Source: Isoetes taiwanensis (taxonomy: Eukaryota > Streptophyta > Lycopodiopsida > Isoetales > Isoetaceae). From it: DNA of 64,000 bases. Below the pieces are notes generated by a model that worked only from the letters and a program-made list of their open reading frames with translations, searched no databases and was not told the DNA's origin. The DNA lies in NCBI GenBank assembly GCA_021234155.1, contig JAJEKV010000261.1:374001-438000 (forward strand). The letters run 5' to 3'. This document shows, piece by piece, positions 24,111 to 34,808 of this stretch. A program made the position numbers and the translations under genes. Position 1 is the stretch's first letter, and each line of letters opens with the position of its first letter.

Positions 24111-24370
24111 TTGTTAGGATGCAAGAATAGTTGATAGTGGACATGCTAGAAAAGTATATAAATTATACTACGATGGACAGGTGGTGGAACAGGTGCATAA
24201 TTACAGATATTTGGGTCTAGAGGTAACAGATACTTATACTTGAAATGTTGCAGTGGAGAAAAGAGTAAATGCAGGCAGAAGAGCACTATTTGGGATGCAG
24301 GCAAAGTGTCGCACAATCCAATTGTGCGACTGGACTATGCGCCACGTATTGAGGCATTGGCTTGCTTATA
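24111..24370 (+). pseudogene. LINE2 reverse transcriptase fragment
   Basis: Translation gives KVYKLYYDGQVVEQVHNYRYLGLEV, then EKRVNAGRRALFGMQAKCR and QLCDWTMRH. The YRYLGLE and W--MR pattern is the C-terminal side of a LINE reverse transcriptase, where LINE1 has CYKYLGLEF. It has stop codons, for example TGA at 24241. The same segment is inverted at 37720-37960. Confidence 0.6.
24308..24330. other. Perfect hairpin inside the LINE2 fragment
   Basis: GTCGCACAAT, loop CCA, ATTGTGCGAC: a 10-bp perfect stem, conserved in the inverted copy near 37755-37780. Confidence 0.65.
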
Positions 24371-24391
24371 GAAGAAAGCTTTTAAAAAACC

Positions 24392-24393
24392 AA

Positions 24394-24468
<75 letters not shown>

Positions 24469-24470
24469 TA
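24392..24470. repeat. (AAT)n microsatellite, tail of LINE1 copy A
   Basis: About 25 AAT units with one ACT interruption. It lies at the 3' end of LINE1 copy A, which reads leftwards. LINE1 copy B has the same tail, so the triplet repeat is part of the element's 3' end. Confidence 0.85.
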
Positions 24471-27400
24471 ATCATGCCCCTTTTGGACCTTGGAGGTCAT
24501 GGAGCAGCGGGTTACAACAACTGTTTCGTTTGTAACAAAAATGATCTATGAGATTCTATCTTCCTCATATATAGACCTAAGGCATTGGATGACATATCTA
24601 GCAAAGAATAAAAACTGATAGCGTCAATGTCAAATACATCTTTTAGGTGTTGATAAGCTGAACAATGGAGGAAGACATGTGTCTCAAGCACTTTTGATCT
24701 TCCTTTGGAATCTTTGCCCATCGGCCTGTCTCCACTCCAAGACGATGAGAACTAGATCGGAACCTAGCAATAATCTTTTTTGTATGTATTGGTATTTTTG
24801 ATCCCAAATATGCTTGGTCCGTATACATAACCATAGGATTCACTTCTTCCCTATAGTAATTCATCCGAGATCCTGGTTTGACCCACAGTTTATTTACAGC
24901 TAGTAATTGCACCAAATCTCGCGGTCCCTGCGTAGTAGGTAGTTCCGCCAATTATCCGCCTTAATCCCCAACTCTCGGCCCATTTTGTGACATCCTTTGT
25001 ACCAGCCCGAATCCAATGACTGGACCATCGCCGCCTTTGATAGGCGGTTATCAGCTTGCTTTCTCAGTCTATTCATAAAGTTTATGGTCTGATATAAGGC
25101 CTCCGCTTCCAATGGGATCAGACCTGTTTCAGCCAACATTATTGCATAAGGTGTTTGGCGTTTGATACTTAACTCTTCCATCAAAAAGGTCTTCAAAACC
25201 ACTTCTATTTGGTCCCAGCTATCTCTCGAGATGGCTGGTCCCCATATTGGTGCTCCATATAAGACCACAGTCTGCACCAATGTCTTAAACAACATTTTCT
25301 TCAATCCCCAATCCGTGAGACATAACCTGTGGCATTTTCTCAACATTTCATACAAAGCCGCCTTTCCTCCAGCAATCCTTTTCCTTATGCATTCTTTCCA
25401 CCTGTAATTTAAACAGAATTCTAAACCCAGGTACTTGTAACAATCCACTGTTTCTAATTTAGCTCTGTGGTCTTTTGACAGTCCCATATATCATCACTTT
25501 GAATTTTTCCAAATTGACCTCGCATCCCTCGCCCCCACAGAAGTGCAATAACACATCTAGATGACTTTGCAATACTTGGTCTATCCGCAAGAAGAATCAC
25601 ATAAATGCGCATCCAATAGAAGTTGGATCACAAAATTTCCTAACCGAGTTCCCGGCATACCTCTACTGAGAAGTCAGTCCTCAAGTGGTAGGTGACAAAG
25701 GGCAGCCCTGCCGTACGCCGATAGTGCTATGCACCTAGTCTGATACACCCGTTCCCAGTTTGAATCACCTCCTCAGACAAAAGCCACCCGCTGCGCCCCA
25801 TAAGGTGTTCGGGACCGTAACCTTTCCATTCTCATGTCCAGGCCATCTCTTGGCAGTATCAAAGGCTTTGGAGAAATCGATGAAAGCCATACATAAAGCT
25901 TTCTTGGATGCTTTAGCTTTTTCTGACAAGACTCTTAGAGTTAGAGCATGGTCTAGAGTGCTGTAATTCTGCCTAAAACCTGCTTGAGATAGGGCCCTTT
26001 TGCCATTCTCTTCGGCCCACCTGCTCAAATTTCGCTCCAACAAACTGCCTAATAGCTTGGAAAACATGCTGCCCACCATGATTATACGATAGTTCTTGGC
26101 TTCTAGTTTGTTTGCCGGACTTGTGGATTGAATTATTCGCTTTTCTCGCCAAGCTTGTGGTATGCCCTAGATGATCGCTTCATTCAATTGGTGTGTGACT
26201 ACTGGGATCAAATTATCCCCTCCCCATTTCAAGAGTTCAATGCTCAATCCTTGCAGGTCAGAGGCTTTACCGTTCTTCATGAGTGAAAGGGCTTCCTGAA
26301 CATCCTCTTCAGAGAACATGGGTGCGTCTATGCTGATTTTCCTCATCGATCCTGCACCATCATGCTGATATATTGATTTTACCATCACTAACATGTCATT
26401 TATGTTCACCATATCCTGCTTGGCGGTTTTGGTAAGCGGCTTAGACCGTAACGTCTTTGGATATTGCATAAACCAAAGGCCCCAATGAATCTTGTCTTAT
26501 CTTGAGGAATATGCTTTTTTTTCTTGATCGACGTCCTTATACCACTTTGGCTTAAGTCGCATCCTTTAGGCAGAGGTTGAGCTCCGACAATCATCGTCCC
26601 CACCACCTATTGCAATGATGCCCTAGTTTTTTCTCGCTTAGTGAATCCAAAGGATTCACTCTATGCATGGTTGAGGAGATTTGTCACAGATTAGCATCAG
26701 GATCCAAGTTCCCTGTCCACTTGACCTGAGCAAGCCTAATTGAGATGATTTGTTGAAAAACGTCTCTCTTAGTGTAGTCCAGTTTTAACTTGGGTTTGAA
26801 AGTCTTGTTGGATTGTTGTTCATTGATAGTGCCTGACAAAATCACCTTCAGGTAAGCATGATCAGATTCTGGCAGTTTGTTGCTTACTTCAAAATCGGTG
26901 ACTAGATTAGAGCTTCTGAGGGACATAGCGTAGTCTACTGTGCTTTCTCCCAGCGGAGTAAAGCAAGTAGATCCTCTTGAGTTTGCAAACTTGCTGATCC
27001 CATTCATGATTGTAAGTCCACATGCCGTACCCATTTCAAGCAAAAAGTCATCCATGAGGTTCTTAACCCCATCATTAGAAGCTCTGATGCAATCCGTATC
27101 CATATATTCCAATAGAAGGACATCCCCTGGCTGCTCAAATATAACAGCTTGAGCCCTTTTAGTCCGTGCGTTGAAGTCTCCTACAATCAGTATTTCTCCT
27201 ATTTCAGCAAATTCAAGAATGTCTTTACAGAGTACATGCAGCGGACTCTTCTTATCTAGAGCCAATTGCTGGTATAAGCTCATATTCAGTGGTGCATAAT
27301 AACAGGCAGCTACCACCTTATCCCTCATGTTTGCTCTTATCCATATGTGCTGATTATGTTCCTGTACTCTCACTACTGAAATAAAGTTCTGCAATGTTAA

Positions 27401-28016
27401 CCTTGTATAAACCGCTAAACCTCCATTACCTCCCGCCACACGGAGTTTTCAGATTCCATGCAAAGACTTATAAGGGTGAAGTTAGCGATTTGGGGCAAAG
27501 CTCTAGCTTGATGTTCCTGTGTTTCACAAAACATGATGACATCAAATTGATCAATCGATCCAAGCTCTTTGCATCAATTTTTGCTTGTGTAAGCCCATGT
27601 GCATTCCAAAACATGACCTTCCCGACTTCCTATCCCTTTTTCCTTTTTGTCAGAATTGCCTTCCCATTTCTATCTAGATATGCTACAAAACCCTCTGTTC
27701 TTGCTGCTTTCACCTTTTCCCATTCTATTTTCCTGGCTTCCAATTGAGCCGGGGTCAAGTCTGGATCTAGATGAATGGGAAAAAGGAATCTGTGATTGTA
27801 TCTGCATATGCATGGGAATAGCCCCTGCCCCTTAAGGGCAAACAAGTTGCTTGGATCTGCACTATGCGTAGGGGTTTCGAATCCCCCAGCTTGTACCTTC
27901 TGTATATTTGTAACACAATGGAGGCAGAACTTGGGAGATTTGAATTTTGTGGCATACAATCAGTTAACACTCATGTTGTAGGGGTTGCCTTTTTGCAGCA
28001 GTAGAAATAATGGCAA
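24471..28016 (-). mobile_element. LINE1 copy A, non-LTR retrotransposon, degenerate
   Basis: It reads right to left. A short upstream frame lies at 27959-27630. The AP endonuclease follows at about 27620-26684 (FWNAHG, IVGDFNART, STVDYAM, ESDHAYL). The reverse transcriptase is at about 26469-24900, and the C-terminal zinc-knuckle region is at 24951-24512. Several frameshifts split it. The catalytic YADD box present in copy B at 54428-54439 is destroyed here near 25600, so this copy cannot be active. The 5' end abuts the 28017 transposon, and the natural 5' flank continues at 34809. Confidence 0.85.
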
Positions 28017-28156
28017 GGGGTATGTTTTTACTTAACCTACCCAACTTTTAGGAGTTCCAGCACCTTGTTAGCACCTTCATTAGCTTAACAGGACGGGCTA
28101 CCGACGGGCAATCGAATGCACCGACCCGACGGTCTTGACCGGGTTATTCATTTCTC

Positions 28157-29911
28157 ATGGCGAATCATTCCCTCTCTGATTCAAGGAATCATGAGCTTCA
28201 ATTTTCGCGCTATAATCCTTTCTCTTGCACTCCGGCAATCGATGAACGAAGTTCGAAGCAAGAACCCAGCTGCTTTTTTCTTGCACAATTCGAGGTCGCT
28301 ACCATGAGTTCTACCTGTGGGCGTAGGTACTCACATTACTTTTTTTTTTTTCCTTTGATCAGAAATGTTTGTTTTTCTTTTTGTGCTCGGTTCTTTTTCC
28401 TTTGTTGGAAATCTTGTTTGTGCTTATTTTTTATTGTTTTTACTTTTTTCATTGAAGCCCTGCAAGAAACACGAGATGAATTTGCTGAGTTTAGGAATGT
28501 GGAGTGTGAAGGAAGGAAACCGAAGTCAAATCAAGTCACATGAGGTATCATTTCTTGAAGTTTCATTTTTCAAAAACCACTAAGGTCAGGGAAAATAAAT
28601 GTGAAAGAGATCAAGCCGGCTTTTGAGCAGAAGTTCAATGATCTGCTTCGAAAAGTTTACCAGAATGGCCCTACTAATAATGAAGTTCGGACACGATTTG
28701 CAAGGGCATTTGTATGGCAGAACACCCCCAAAGCTTTGGCTGATCCAGAAAATTATAAGGTGAATTGGGCATCTCTGGCTGCAGATTCTCATAGATATTC
28801 TATAGTTCACAAAAGTAAGGAAGAAGTTAACTGTTTTGATGTTAACTTGAATGTAATTATGAATCACATTAGAAGTCTTTCAGGTATGAGTAAAAAAAGC
28901 TGAAGAAGATATAACTACAAAAAAAGCAGCTTTGTTAAGGCTAGAAGGAGCTATGAACTGTGCTGATGCTACATGCAAGCTGTTATACACACAGATATCC
29001 GAGAAGAAAAAAGCTATTAAGCTTTACAGTGCTGATTTACCTAACAATTCGGCTTTGGTGGAGTATTTGAAGGAGGAAGAAAATCTGATGGCCATGCTTT
29101 CTGCCACCATTGGGAGTGCTAGTATATCCGAAAAGCAGAAGTTGAAGGAGGAAATAACGTCTTTGGAAGTTAATATAGAAGCTTATGGTCATAGGATGAC
29201 TTTCTGGCATGCAAAGTGCAAACATATTACTGCTTTGCAGTTTGCTCATCGAGGTAAGAAGGCTTTGAATGTTCATATGGGTATTTATGATCCTGCTCAG
29301 TAGATCAGTTCTTTGTCGAAAGATGTGAAGGTTGTGGTTTATCTTTTAGCTCAGATTATAGTTTTCTTATCAAGTTATCATGTGACCATAAGTTCCATGT
29401 GTGTTGCTTTGGTTCTGTTTTGGACACTATGCATTGTACAGTGGCAGGTTGTGGCATAGAAGTACCAGAGAAGCTACAAGAAGAACTTGGCTACTTCAAG
29501 TCAGATGAACATGAAATATCCGAGGAGAATGAATCTTCAGATTCAGATGTGAAAGTGACAAAGGTTAAGAAAAAACCTGTGAAGGTTGAGAAGGCTGAGG
29601 ATTCTAATTCCAGTGCAACTGAGTATGCAAAACCTATGGCTACAAATTTTGTTGCCAAGAGGAAAGGTAAGAAGAAGATTCTTAGGAGCAGCAAGAAAGC
29701 AAGACCTGGTCCACCAAGTCTTACAAAAGTGATGGTTCCTGAACATGAGATCCCAGCAAGTTCTGTGCCAACTGTTAGTGATGATGTTATTCCTACCCCT
29801 GTGAAGTCACCTGTGGATTCAGATATTCAATCTGAGGAGGAAGGTCTTACTCTTGCACAGAAGTTCATAAAGAGGCTGGATAAGCAAATATTAAAGGATT
29901 TGCAGGTTTGA
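28157..29911 (+). CDS. Coiled-coil/RING-H2 protein encoded by the transposon
   Basis: The first exon starts at ATG 28157 or the better-placed ATG 28304 and probably ends near 28320. Further coding lies at about 28457-28543 and from about 28583 on. KPAFEQKFNDLLRKVYQ and charged helical sequence (IRSLSG...KKAIKLYSADLP...KEEENLMAML) lead to a RING-H2-like finger at 29324-29455. Its spacing is C-x2-C-x15-C-x-H-x2-H-x2-C-x9-C-x4-C, including LSCDHKFHVCC. A Lys/Ser-rich tail follows, with KRKGKKKILRSSKKARP as a likely nuclear signal. Two one-base shifts interrupt it: an A-run at 28893-28899 and just after CAG at 29298-29300. Both sit at error-prone sequence, so the gene may be intact in reality. 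The role is unknown; ubiquitin ligase or DNA-binding partner of the transposase are guesses. Confidence 0.65.
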
Positions 29912-29979
29912 AAGATCTTCAGGTCTAAAGTTTGAAGCTTGTTTATATTTTGTTATGTTTCGGCTGATCCAAGTATGTA

Positions 29980-30560
29980 CTGATATTAAGTATGAACTTT
30001 TGAAGGCATGTAACTTTTTGTAATTTTTTGAAGGCATGTAACTTTTTTACATGTAAGATACTGATATTAAGTATGAACTTTTTTGAAGGCATGTAAGTTT
30101 CCACATTTATGGTACCAGTTCGTTTATGCAATCTGCAAATGATATATGATTGATTGTTTGGTAAGGGATTAACTTCACAATTATGCCAATTCATATCTGC
30201 AATATGCAAATGAATGAGAACCATAATTCATTTGAATATACTACAATGTTGTATATGATTGATTGTCTGGTAAGGGATTAACTTCAAAATTATGCCAATT
30301 CATATCTGCAATCTGCAAATGAATGAGAACCATAATTCATTTGAATATACTGCAATGTTGTATATGATTGATTGTCTGGTAAGGGATTAACTTCAAAATT
30401 ATGCCAATTCATATCTGCAATCTGCAAATGAATGAAAACCATAATTCATTTGAATATGATTTCATTTGAATATGATTTCTACAATGTTGTATATGATTTC
30501 ATTATGTCAGTAAAATATGATTTCATTTGAATATGATTTCTACAATGTTGAGATTATGTC
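29980..30560. repeat. 109-bp tandem repeat between the two convergent genes
   Basis: Units start at TATATGATTGATTGT at 30143, 30252 and 30361, with a partial unit at 30490. A shorter repeat (GAAGGCATGTAACTTTT) fills 30000-30110. The array sits between the 3' ends of the transposon's two genes. Confidence 0.85.
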
Positions 30561-30588
30561 AGTAAAATATTCATTTGGTACTCTTTCT

Positions 30589-33500
30589 TCAGCAACTTGG
30601 TGCAGCCTTATCATCATCAATTATGCTATTCAGCATATAGACTACTCTTGTGCTCCAAAACTCGGTCCAGAAGATGATCATGAACATCCATTGGAAGTTC
30701 ATATATGTTATCATTTGCATGTAACATATCAAAACAACATGACATGACCAAGTGGCTATATGCATGGCATTCTGGTGCATCCTCAAGCAATTCATATTGA
30801 TTTCCTCCCATGAACTTGTAATACTTGCCTGACAGAACCACTTCTCTTCTTGCAAATTTAGCACCCCATGCATCTTTAAATGCCTTTTCACAATGTGCTT
30901 AGGTTTAGTGCATCGGATAATATAAAAGTCCACTTTTTCTTTGTTGTTGGCCTCAGATGGTACTGCAAAATTATCCCCAACATCAACTACATCAGATACC
31001 CTTCATAGATAGGACCCTGCAGAGTTTCCAGCACCTCTTCAACACCAGGACTTAGTTCAGAGTAAACCCAAGATCCTATTCTGCTTTTGTTTATGCACTT
31101 CCCATACTTTTCGCCAGCAAAGTGGACGACAAAAAGCAACCGAAATCCATATGAGCTACCCGAGTAGGGTCATTGGCATGAACAGCCCGATACAATGGAA
31201 CTTTCTTGATCCCGTTAATGTCTTACAATCATGGCTATCACTCCTATCAACATCATTGATAGTTATCTCCCAAAAACCTCAAAAAAATAATGTTCAATAT
31301 TGTTTTAAACACAACTAATTTCCATACTAGAACCATACCTATATTTTTCCTCTCCTTCTATCTCACAATCTGATTTAAAATGTGAAATGCAAAACACAAC
31401 TACATCCCATGTGCATTCCTTAGTGGTAATTGAATTCCTCTTCAACATCTCATGTGTGAGTGCTCTTTTATTACAGCTCCAAAGACCATCATGTTCACTG
31501 CATTTGTTCATTACAAAAATCTAAAGAACAAAAAAGCAAAGATAAAACAATAGAGTAAAAGTTGAAGTATTTACCTTTGCCATGATATGATGCAAAGAAG
31601 TTCCAGTTTATTGGTATTCCTGTTTTTTGAAAGAATCTGCCAAGGAAGTAGAACATCCTTGCACCTTTAAATTGATGGGAACAACCATCAGACCACATGA
31701 CATGATTCTTGTAGTTGACACCTCTATCAACAAGAAAAATAGCATGTTTCTGCAAGCAATGTTGAACAAACAGAACATCATGTTCTCTGTCATCACTTAT
31801 ATAGAAATGTGTTTCCTTAACGATCTTTCTTTTTTGCTCTGTAGAATTGGTAGCATGCCTATAAGTGATATGCACCAAAATGGTGCATTGGTCATTCCTC
31901 CAATGCGGGGCTTTGTATTTCTTGTTGAATTTTGAAGGTATAGTTCTCGCAAAGTCAATGACCGAAACTATAGTGTCCTTTGGAAAGGTTGCCAAGCACT
32001 CCCCGAACTGCTTTTGCTTGCCATCTTGCTTCATAATTATGAGGAATAAAAGCATTAAGAAAGGTATCACCAAATTTGAATAACTCGGTAGTGCTTGGTG
32101 TTTTCTTGTACACAAGCTTGTTGGATGTGTTTGGGAGCTTGTCGTAAATGACAATAAACACATGTCATTACCACCTTCTTGGAATAAGCAATTCATTAGC
32201 AAGATAGTACCTTCTTAGTAGCTATTGAAACTTCTTTTCGACGGTGCTGCTCAACAACGCTTTGCTTACCAATTCTCTTTCTTTGGTCTTCAAGGAATCC
32301 GCTATTGCTGCACTTTTCTTCTTCACATTTTTCACCTTCTCAGCAGCCTTCTTAACAGGTTCTTCAACTATGTTTTGCCCCATAATAACTATTTCTATAA
32401 GAATGGCAATTGCAATACCAAATGTTCTTAGTTGATTATAAGTGTGCAAAATGTTACCTTGTCGTCATAAACCTGTCATATAAGAAAACAGTTTCAATTC
32501 ATGTACATTTCACAAGAACGTGTCAAGAACATGTGCATCACCTTAACAAATGTCTTCCACTCTACTTGATGGTCCAACTTGTAATCTCTTTCTTGTGGAC
32601 AAGTTGGGATCTTTTTTGTTCCACATGTTTTGCATTTCAGTAGCAGACAGTTATGTTGATGCCACTCTTCTGAATCATCCTTAGAACATACCATAGCTCT
32701 CCAAAGCTCAGAGGTTGAAGTGTATGTAAATATAGACGCATTGCAAGTTGGTCCTGGACCATAAATCACAATTGCATGTGCAATTGGTACCATGAATGTT
32801 CTCGATCTAGTCTTACTTTGTTTATGGCCGGTCTCACAAAGTCAATTCTCAAATGATAGATACAAAGAAGAAGTTTCTCTATCTTTTACCTTCCTCACAT
32901 ATGGAGGTTTTGAGCATGGAATGCTGAAAATGATATTTGAAATTTCGATATTGTTTTACAAAGCGTTGGTAAAAACTACCGCGAAACTTGTTCGAAAGAT
33001 GTCAGTGATTAAAACTTTTCATCATTGTAACAATTTTCTTAAGAATTACCTGGGTCTCCTCGAGAAAGTGAAGTGCATGCAAGATCTTCTTTCCTGATGA
33101 GGCTTTAATCTTGATGACATGCTTCTTACATGGAGAAACCCTTGTGTTGTACCTCCAAAAGTCAACAACTAGTTTTCTCTCATTGTAAGATAGTTTGTCA
33201 CATCTAATCTTATTCTTGAACATGGACCATGGTCCATCACCATGTTCAGCACATACTCTCCTTCTTACAGCAGTTGTAACAATCTTTCTGTTCAAGCATA
33301 GAGTTCTAGAGAATGCTGATTTGTTGATGTCACTATTGACAGCATAAACCATGGCAGCATTTCTTGCCCTCCTAATATCTGTTTTCTTCTCATTCTTATG
33401 AGCTGCAAAAGATTCTTTTAAATTTTCTACAATACTCTTCAATACAGACTCTTCCTTGCTGCTTGGAACAGCAAGTTCAGGAAGCCACTTTGCTGCAGAT

Positions 33501-34572
33501 TGAAGTATCTCCTTTCTATCTTTAAAATTTGCACTTTAAAGAACCTTTTTTACCTTGAGTGCAACTCTTTTTGATAACCTTCTCTTTTTTCCATGTCTTT
33601 GAGATCTCCTTGTAGTAAGGCTTCTTCATCCTTTGCAAGCTCTCTTTCCCTTTTAAGACTCCTCTCCTTTCTCCTTAACTCAGCTCTATACCTTCTAAAA
33701 GCATCACCATCTGCAAAATATTTTTGAAGTTCAATATTAGAGAAATCTTTCAGGTTCGAGTAAATTGCTAAACTTACTTACCTTCAAAACAAGGTTCTTC
33801 ATGACATTGGGTTTCTTGAGTGCTTTGTTGGCGCCAACCTTCATAATCTTCAAAGTCTTGGGGAAAAGAATCTAAAGATGGATAAGAAATAAAATTACTT
33901 AAATTAAGTAAAAAGATTGAAAGAAAAGAAAAAGACTTGGAAATTACCTTGGAAACAAGGCTGCAAAACTTCGTGACATTCATTGCCTTGTGTAATTAGC
34001 ATTTGATTCAATTTGTTCATAAGGTTCGGGAAAAGATTCTAAACATGAAAGCAGTTCATCAACACAACCAACACCAACAAATTAGGAGAGCAGTTCCCAA
34101 CAACTATGAAGTAAATTAGTACCTGGATGTATGGGATCTGTTGTAGCAGTGTGGATCTCTTGTTCTGCATCTTGATTCACAAATAAGTTGCTTATCATTC
34201 AAATTGTGTCTATTTTGCTTGTCAGCACCAAATAATATGTAATGAATTATGAGTATCAGTTACCATGCTGCAAATTCTTGCACAAATTCGCTTGTATTTA
34301 TCCCGAAATGGAATCTTCAATTGCGATTGCCGAGAAATTGCATCAGCAATTCGAGAACAAATGGCGTAGAAGTTTTCACCCCCGCTTCTGAAAAAATTGA
34401 AGGCTAGATAGCGGTTTGTCCACATCAAAATTAACATGTGTCTTGCACACGGATGCACAAATGCCTCTCTCCGGTCGCCATAATTTAACCGGAGAAAATT
34501 AGCAAAAAGAAACTCATGAAAGTATTGTCGTGGGCGGTACTCAAAACCGCCAAATCTAATTTTAAAATTCAT
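30589..34572 (-). CDS. HGKG-motif protein, putative transposase, about ten exons
   Basis: It starts at ATG 34572 with MNFKIRFGGFEYRP; exon 1 ends at a GTAACT donor near 34262. Small exons follow near 34120-34170, 33950-34035 and 33783-33875. A coiled-coil exon (FRRYRAELRRKERSLKRERE) is at 33556-33716. A large exon near 33010-33535 has DGPWSMFKNKIRCDKLSYNE. An exon near 32500-32790 has a CKTCG motif. The core exon, 31577-32450, has VMWSDGCSHQFKGARMF and NWNFFASYHGKG. The exon at 31325-31506 continues HGKG with EHDGLWSCNKRAL. The last part has VDFYIIRCTKPKHIV and VLSGKYYKFMGG. Most junctions obey GT-AG, though some are one base out of frame. SDGC-QFK and HGKGEHDG are known to me only from unnamed, probably transposon-derived protein families. 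The transposase role rests on its position between the inverted repeats. Confidence 0.65.
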
Positions 34573-34808
34573 TTTGCATCAGCGGTCACAACCTCGCAAG
34601 ATCGCGGAAGACGGATTAGCAAAGCACCACGGATTTGAAGTGGCAAATTCCGGTGCCGGATCGACCAACGTAATTTGGCGCCAAGAGAAAATGACGTGCG
34701 GAAGGCCTTTGATGTCTTGGCGAAAATGTAATGTGACGGTCCAAAGACTCAACCAAAGACATCGTCGCCCACACTCGAGATTGAGTATGTAAATAAAAAA
34801 CACACCCC

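Larger units (their letters stand above)
28017..34808. mobile_element. Two-gene DNA transposon with terminal inverted repeats (unassigned family)
   Basis: The left end, GGGGTATGTTTTTACTTAAC from 28017, matches the reverse complement of the right end, GGGGTGTGTTTTTTATTTAC ending at 34808. About 22 of the first 28 bases are identical. The flanks rejoin exactly to the unoccupied site seen in reverse complement at 51988-51994 (ATGGCAAGGACTT) and, slightly altered, at about 39893. The target duplication is ambiguous: AA if the ends are GGGG/CCCC, CAAG if GGG/CCC, CAAGG at most. Inside are two convergent genes, a RING-H2 protein on + and an HGKG-motif protein on -. I cannot assign the element to a named superfamily. 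Confidence 0.8.

Noticed and set aside
28017-34808. Assignment of the two-gene element to Harbinger, CACTA or Mutator
   Set aside because: The ends lack CACTA. No Myb-like or Harbinger DDE protein is seen, nor the SWIM/MULE domain. The target duplication does not settle as TTA or 9 bp.
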